This document shows, piece after piece, positions 31,458 to 34,810 of a stretch of DNA of 34,810 bases (positions within the stretch are counted from its first letter, which is position 1; the number at the start of each line of letters is the position of its first letter). Below the pieces are notes generated by a model. That model did no database searches. It was given only the letters and a program-made list of their open reading frames with translations, and was not told the origin of the DNA. The stretch comes from CAZLIC01 sp964559535 (GTDB taxonomy: Bacteria; Pseudomonadota; Alphaproteobacteria; Rhodobacterales; Rhodobacteraceae). The translations under genes and the position numbers were made by a program. Location of the stretch: positions 1-34,810 of the forward strand of contig CAZLIC010000042.1 in assembly GCA_964559535.1 (NCBI GenBank), given 5' to 3'.

Positions 31458-32162
31458 CTATAGGGGCAAGCGTGGCCGGGGGGAAGGGGCCGCGGTGCCA
31501 CCGCCCACCACCGCCGCCTTCAATTCGCGCAGCAGCTTCTTGCGGATGGCCTTGGGAAAATCACGCTGGTACGGGGCCACCTCGACAAAGGCGCCGCGCC
31601 CGCGGATCAGTTCGGCGTGAAAGTAGGGGACCAGCCCGATCTCGTGCTCGCCGATGGCCAGCGCATTCACCTGGATGTCGCCCCAGTCGTCGCGCTTGTA
31701 GGCACCCGCGGGGCCATAGCCATCGTTGTTGCGCCCGTCACCCGACACGTCCAGCACCTGCTCGTCACAGGGCGGGGCGGTGGCAAAGCGGGCATGGGCA
31801 AAGCTCAGCGCATGGCCCAGTCCGGTCAGCAACCGCAACTCGGGCGGTGACAGCGCGGCGACCTCGGCCGTCACCGCGTCCAGATCGGCCGCCGACAGGA
31901 TCATGCGCCAGTCGCTGATCACCTCCTGGTGGCCCTGTCCGCTCCACTCGAACACCGACAGCGCCACCGGGTCACCCAGCAGGAAGGCCGCGCGGATTTC
32001 CGGGTCGGCCAGCGCGTCCAGCAGGCCCCGTTGCTGGATCAGATAGTCCGCCGGGCTGATCGAGCGTGACACGTCGAAGGCCAGCTGCAGCGCAATGCGG
32101 CAGTCCTGCGCTGCCGCAGGCACCGCGAAGGCCGCCATCCATGCCGCCACCAACCGCCACAT
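31458..32162 (-). CDS. DUF1194 exported von Willebrand factor A-like protein
   Basis: 234 residues from ATG 32162. A signal peptide (MWRLVAAWMAAFAVPAAAQ) is followed by LQLAFDVSRSISPADYLIQQ, an altered metal-ion-dependent adhesion motif DxSxS, then VLDVSGDGRNNDG and VNALAIGEHE, as in DUF1194, a VWA-like family common in alphaproteobacteria. It is probably periplasmic and binds a partner protein or metal; the role is unknown. It seems to be co-transcribed with suhB. Confidence 0.88.
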   Translation of the reverse strand: MWRLVAAWMAAFAVPAAAQDCRIALQLAFDVSRSISPADYLIQQRGLLDALADPEIRAAFLLGDPVALSVFEWSGQGHQEVISDWRMILSAADLDAVTAEVAALSPPELRLLTGLGHALSFAHARFATAPPCDEQVLDVSGDGRNNDGYGPAGAYKRDDWGDIQVNALAIGEHEIGLVPYFHAELIRGRGAFVEVAPYQRDFPKAIRKKLLRELKAAVVGGGTAAPSPRPRLPL

Positions 32163-32206
32163 GGACAGCACCCTACGCCGGTTTCGCAACGCAGGGAAAC
32201 CGGCTT

Positions 32207-32605
32207 TCAGCCGTCGACGCGATCCGCCTTGCGCCGCACCAGCACCGACCGCAGGTCATGCATGGCCATCAGCAGCGCATCCGTCACCGCCTCCAGCTGC
32301 GCGTCCGTGGCCTTCGACTGCGCCCACTGCGCCGTCAGGTTCAGATGGTCGACGGTGCGCAAAATGTCGTCCACCTCGCGCGCGGCCAGCGTGGCCTGCC
32401 GCGCCGCCGTCCAGCGGCGGATTTCGGCAAGGTCGGCCTCGCTCAGCTTGCGGTCGCCGTGCGACCGGATCTCGCCGTTCTTCACGTTGACGGTGGCAAT
32501 CTGCTCCATCTCGATCCGGCGGTTGCGATTCTCGGCGTCCAGCCGGAACACCATCGCGCCGTTCTCGCGCACGCGGAAGAAATAGTCTGGAAGATCGCCC
32601 GACAT
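32207..32605 (-). CDS. Conserved hypothetical protein, 132 residues
   Basis: Starts at ATG 32605 behind GGAGGCGGTTGGGAC. The first 55 residues are beta-rich (DYFFRVRENGAMVFRLDAEN, ATVNVKNGEIRSHG). The rest is helical and charged (SEADLAEIRRWTAARQATLA, DAQLEAVTDALLMAMHDLRS). There is no signal peptide or membrane segment. I do not recognise the family, though codon use is native. It lies 44 bp behind the aspartate aminotransferase and the DUF1194 gene follows 44 bp later, all on one strand. Confidence 0.8.
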   Translation of the reverse strand: MSGDLPDYFFRVRENGAMVFRLDAENRNRRIEMEQIATVNVKNGEIRSHGDRKLSEADLAEIRRWTAARQATLAAREVDDILRTVDHLNLTAQWAQSKATDAQLEAVTDALLMAMHDLRSVLVRRKADRVDG

Positions 32606-32649
32606 GTCCCAACCGCCTCCTGATACCCGCGCGCGCCCCGCAACAAAAC

Positions 32650-33852
32650 CTAACGCAGCCCCTCGCAGAACCCCCTGATACGCGCGCAGGCATCGGCCAG
32701 CACGGCGTCCGACGTGGCATAGCTGACGCGGAAGTTCGGCGAGATCCCGAAGGCCGATCCGAACACCACCGCCACGCCCGCCTCTTCCAGCAGCGCCGTC
32801 GCAAACGCCTCGTCATCGGTGATGCGCGCGCCACCGGCCGAGGTCTTGCCGATGCAGCCCGAGATGTCGGGGTACACGTAGAAGGCGCCCTCGGGCTTCG
32901 GGCAGACGATTCCGGGGCACGCGTTCAGCCCGTCCACCACAAGGTTGCGCCGCCGCTGGAACGCCTGCCGGAAGGGCCCCAGAAAATCCTGCGGCCCGGT
33001 CAGCGCGGCAAGTGCTGCATACTGGCTGACCGATGACGGGTTCGAGGTCGACTGCGACTGCACCGTGCCCATCGCCTTGATCAGATGCGCAGGCCCCCCG
33101 GCATAGCCGATGCGCCAGCCGGTCATCGCATAGGCCTTGGACACGCCATTGCAGGTCAGCGTGCGGTCGTAAAGGCCCGGTTCCACCTGCGCGGGCGTGG
33201 CGAATTCGAAGCCGTCGAACACCAGGTGTTCGTACATGTCGTCCGACATCACCCAGACCTGCGGGTGCCGCATCAGCACGTCGGTCAGCGCCTTCAGTTC
33301 CGCCTTCGAATAGGCCGCGCCAGTGGGGTTTGACGGCGAGTTGAAGATGAACCACTTCGTCTTCGGCGTGATCGCCGCCTCCAGCGCCGCCGGGGTCAGC
33401 TTGAATTCGCTTTCGATCCCGCAGGGCACGAACACCGGCGTGCCGCCCGCCAGCAGCACCATGTCGGGGTAGGACACCCAGTAGGGCGCGGGAATCACCA
33501 CCTCGTCGCCCGGGTTCAGCGTGGCCACCAGGGCGTTGTACAGCACCTGCTTGCCCCCGGTGCCCACGGTGATCTGCGCGGGCACGTAGGCCAGCCCGTT
33601 TTCCCGCGCGAACTTGTCGCAGATCGCCTTCTTCAGCTCGGGGATGCCGTCCACCGCGGTGTACTTGGTCTTGCCTTCGTCGATGGCCGTCTTCGCCGCG
33701 TCCTTGATGAACTGCGGCGTGTCGAAATCCGGCTCGCCCGCGCCCAGCCCGATCACGTTGCGCCCGGCGGCGGCCAATTCGCGCGCCTTGTTGGTGACGG
33801 CAATGGTCGCCGAAGGTTTCACACGCGCCAAAGTGTCCGAGAGGAAGGCCAT
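32650..33852 (-). CDS. aspC: Aspartate aminotransferase (class I, fold type I)
   Basis: 400 residues from ATG 33852. FLSDTLARVKPSATIAVTNK, VIGLGAGEPDFDTP, TVGTGGKQVLYNAL, FNSPSNPTGAAYS and Lys239 in NGVSKAYAMTGWRIGYAGG (the pyridoxal phosphate lysine) identify an I-gamma type aspartate aminotransferase common in alphaproteobacteria. It interconverts aspartate and oxaloacetate with glutamate/2-oxoglutarate; some members also act on prephenate. It is divergent from sdhE. The gene heads a minus-strand series including the unknown, DUF1194, suhB and bioY genes. Confidence 0.95.
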   Translation of the reverse strand: MAFLSDTLARVKPSATIAVTNKARELAAAGRNVIGLGAGEPDFDTPQFIKDAAKTAIDEGKTKYTAVDGIPELKKAICDKFARENGLAYVPAQITVGTGGKQVLYNALVATLNPGDEVVIPAPYWVSYPDMVLLAGGTPVFVPCGIESEFKLTPAALEAAITPKTKWFIFNSPSNPTGAAYSKAELKALTDVLMRHPQVWVMSDDMYEHLVFDGFEFATPAQVEPGLYDRTLTCNGVSKAYAMTGWRIGYAGGPAHLIKAMGTVQSQSTSNPSSVSQYAALAALTGPQDFLGPFRQAFQRRRNLVVDGLNACPGIVCPKPEGAFYVYPDISGCIGKTSAGGARITDDEAFATALLEEAGVAVVFGSAFGISPNFRVSYATSDAVLADACARIRGFCEGLR

Positions 33853-33879
33853 GGTGGGGGTTCCCTTGCAAGTCGCGCC

Positions 33880-33908
33880 CTTCTAGGCTTGGGGTGCACG
33901 CGGTGCAA
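33880..33908 (-). promoter_or_regulatory. Candidate promoter of the aspartate aminotransferase gene
   Basis: Minus-strand TTGCAC (33908-33903), 17 bp, TAGAAG (33885-33880). The -10 agrees 4/6 with consensus and the -35 keeps only TTG. It ends 28 bp before the ATG. Confidence 0.35.
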
Positions 33909-33922
33909 GGCGGGGACTTGTG

Positions 33923-34207
33923 ATGGATACACAGCGCAAGCGGCTGGCAATGCGGGCATGGCGGCGCGGCACGCGCGAGGCCGACCTGATGCTGGGACCC
34001 TGGGCCGATGCCATGCTGCCCGATATGGATGCGGCCAGGCTGGCGGCTTTTGCCGAGCTCCTGGAAGAAAACGACGTCGACCTGGCCGCCTGGCTGATGG
34101 GCCTGCGCCCAGCACCCGAACGGTTTGCCGCGCAAGTTGCGGCGATTGCGGCCTTTGCCACCGAAAAAGCCGCCACCGCACGGGATGTTCGCCAGACGTT
34201 TACCTGA
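33923..34207 (+). CDS. sdhE: Succinate dehydrogenase assembly factor (FAD assembly)
   Basis: 94 residues from ATG 33923, with GGGG at 33912-33915. The motif RGTRE (residues 15-19) is the RGxxE signature of SdhE/Sdh5, followed by EADLMLGPWADAML and LEENDVDLAAWLMG, a compact helical protein. It assists covalent flavinylation of SdhA and fumarate reductase. The C-terminal 25 residues extend beyond the shortest homologues. The gene is divergent from the aspartate aminotransferase across 70 bp and 55 bp ahead of the MarR-type regulator. Confidence 0.92.
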   Translation: MDTQRKRLAMRAWRRGTREADLMLGPWADAMLPDMDAARLAAFAELLEENDVDLAAWLMGLRPAPERFAAQVAAIAAFATEKAATARDVRQTFT

Positions 34208-34262
34208 TGTTTGGGTTTTGTGCCGAATCTTCCGAATCAGACCGGAGGGAAGGGATCGGTAC

Positions 34263-34760
34263 ATGCAGCAAAACTCGCAGCTTCTTGACGGCACGCGGCC
34301 GGTGCTGACGGCGGGCTATCTGGAATGCCTGGCGCTGGTCGAACGTCTGCACCGCCTTCTGCTGGACGTCATCAAGGACGAATTCGAACGCCTGGGCGTG
34401 CAAGAGGTGAACCCGGTGCAGGCGCTCCTCCTTTTCAACATCGGCGAGAATGAGGTGACCGCGGGCGAACTCAAGTCGCGCGGCTACTATCAGGGGTCAA
34501 ACGTCAGCTACAACCTGAAGAAACTGGTCGATCTGGGCTACATGCACCACCAGCGGTCCGACATCGACCGTCGCTCGGTGCGCGTAAGGCTGACCGAAAA
34601 GGGGCGGCGCGTGCGCGCCATGCTGGCCGACCTCTTCGTCCGCCATGCCGAGGCGCTGGACAAGCGCGGCTTCGTCGGCGCCGCGGCGATGGAAGACATC
34701 AACATGCACCTGCGCCGGATGGAGCGGTACTGGACGGAACAGATCCGCTACATCTACTAG
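34263..34760 (+). CDS. MarR-family winged-helix regulator (LdtR-like)
   Basis: 165 residues from ATG 34263, with GGAGGGAAGGG upstream. The winged helix is seen in VNPVQALLLFNIGENEVTAG, ELKSRGYYQGSNVSYNLKKL (recognition helix) and the wing HHQRSDIDRRSVRVRLTEKG. The C-terminal helices dimerise. The GYYQGSNVSYNLKKLVDLGY type is that of LdtR/PetP-like MarR regulators in alphaproteobacteria, which in Liberibacter control L,D-transpeptidase and osmotic tolerance. Target genes are not visible here. The stop TAG is followed at once by a sequence resembling an insertion sequence end. Confidence 0.9.
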   Translation: MQQNSQLLDGTRPVLTAGYLECLALVERLHRLLLDVIKDEFERLGVQEVNPVQALLLFNIGENEVTAGELKSRGYYQGSNVSYNLKKLVDLGYMHHQRSDIDRRSVRVRLTEKGRRVRAMLADLFVRHAEALDKRGFVGAAAMEDINMHLRRMERYWTEQIRYIY

Positions 34761-34810
34761 AGCCTGTCGCGTTCAAACTGAGCCATAGCCGGCGGCGATG
34801 AAGTAATTTC
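34761..34810. other. Right-edge sequence, possibly the end of an insertion sequence
   Basis: GAGCCTGTCGCGTTCAAAC begins inside the last bases of the regulator stop (CTACTAGAGCC...). The start resembles terminal inverted repeats of IS5-like elements in alphaproteobacteria as I remember them. Only 50 bases are visible, with no transposase, so this is a weak call. Confidence 0.25.

Overview
The window is high-GC, densely packed DNA of an alphaproteobacterium, most likely a member of the Rhodobacteraceae (Rhodobacter/Paracoccus relatives). The evidence is the type of many encoded proteins (ChpT-like phosphotransferase, DUF3553, DUF1194, VPLPA-CTERM protein, olsBA, an ECF/NrsF pair), the synteny rplU-rpmA-GNAT-obgE-proB-proA, and a GAAC-N7-GAAC SOS box of the alphaproteobacterial LexA type. 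No species can be named from sequence alone.

Region 1 (1-11.7 kb) is a surface-polysaccharide locus. The end of rfbB, then rfbD and rfbA (dTDP-rhamnose supply), run into a 1725-residue multi-module glycosyltransferase. A strikingly AT-richer segment follows, carrying a sulfotransferase and a polysaccharide pyruvyl transferase, and then a GC-rich second sulfotransferase-like gene. Consecutive genes mostly overlap by 4 bp or nearly touch, so this is probably one transcript making a rhamnose-containing polymer that may be sulfated and pyruvylated. A GT2-type glycosyltransferase converges on it with overlapping stop codons.

Region 2 (11.7-18.4 kb) holds a two-gene minus-strand unit, a predicted beta-barrel protein with a POTRA-like N-terminus followed by a Tat-signal SDR. 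Its putative promoter carries an 18-bp tandem repeat. Next come tRNA-Gly(TCC), an ECF sigma factor with a cupin anti-sigma-like partner, an SRAP/HMCES protein, and a second ECF sigma factor with an NrsF-like membrane anti-sigma factor and a candidate autoregulated promoter.

Region 3 (18.4-25.4 kb) is core housekeeping: rplU, rpmA, a GNAT, obgE, proB and proA, with structured leaders, a clear terminator and a twin perfect hairpin between proB and proA. It ends with a VPLPA-CTERM protein, a ChpT-like protein and a DUF3553 protein.

Region 4 (25.4-34.8 kb) contains olsB-olsA (ornithine lipid), a GC-rich structured intergenic block, an imuA-like SOS gene without imuB but with a LexA box inside its promoter, gabT, a small lipoprotein, bioY, suhB, a DUF1194 protein, an unknown protein, an aspartate aminotransferase, sdhE and a MarR/LdtR-like regulator. 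The last 50 bases may be the start of an insertion sequence.

The least ordinary parts are the giant glycosyltransferase with its AT-rich modification cassette, the beta-barrel/Tat-SDR pair, and the orphan SOS-controlled imuA. I saw no CRISPR array, phage module or obvious toxin-antitoxin system.
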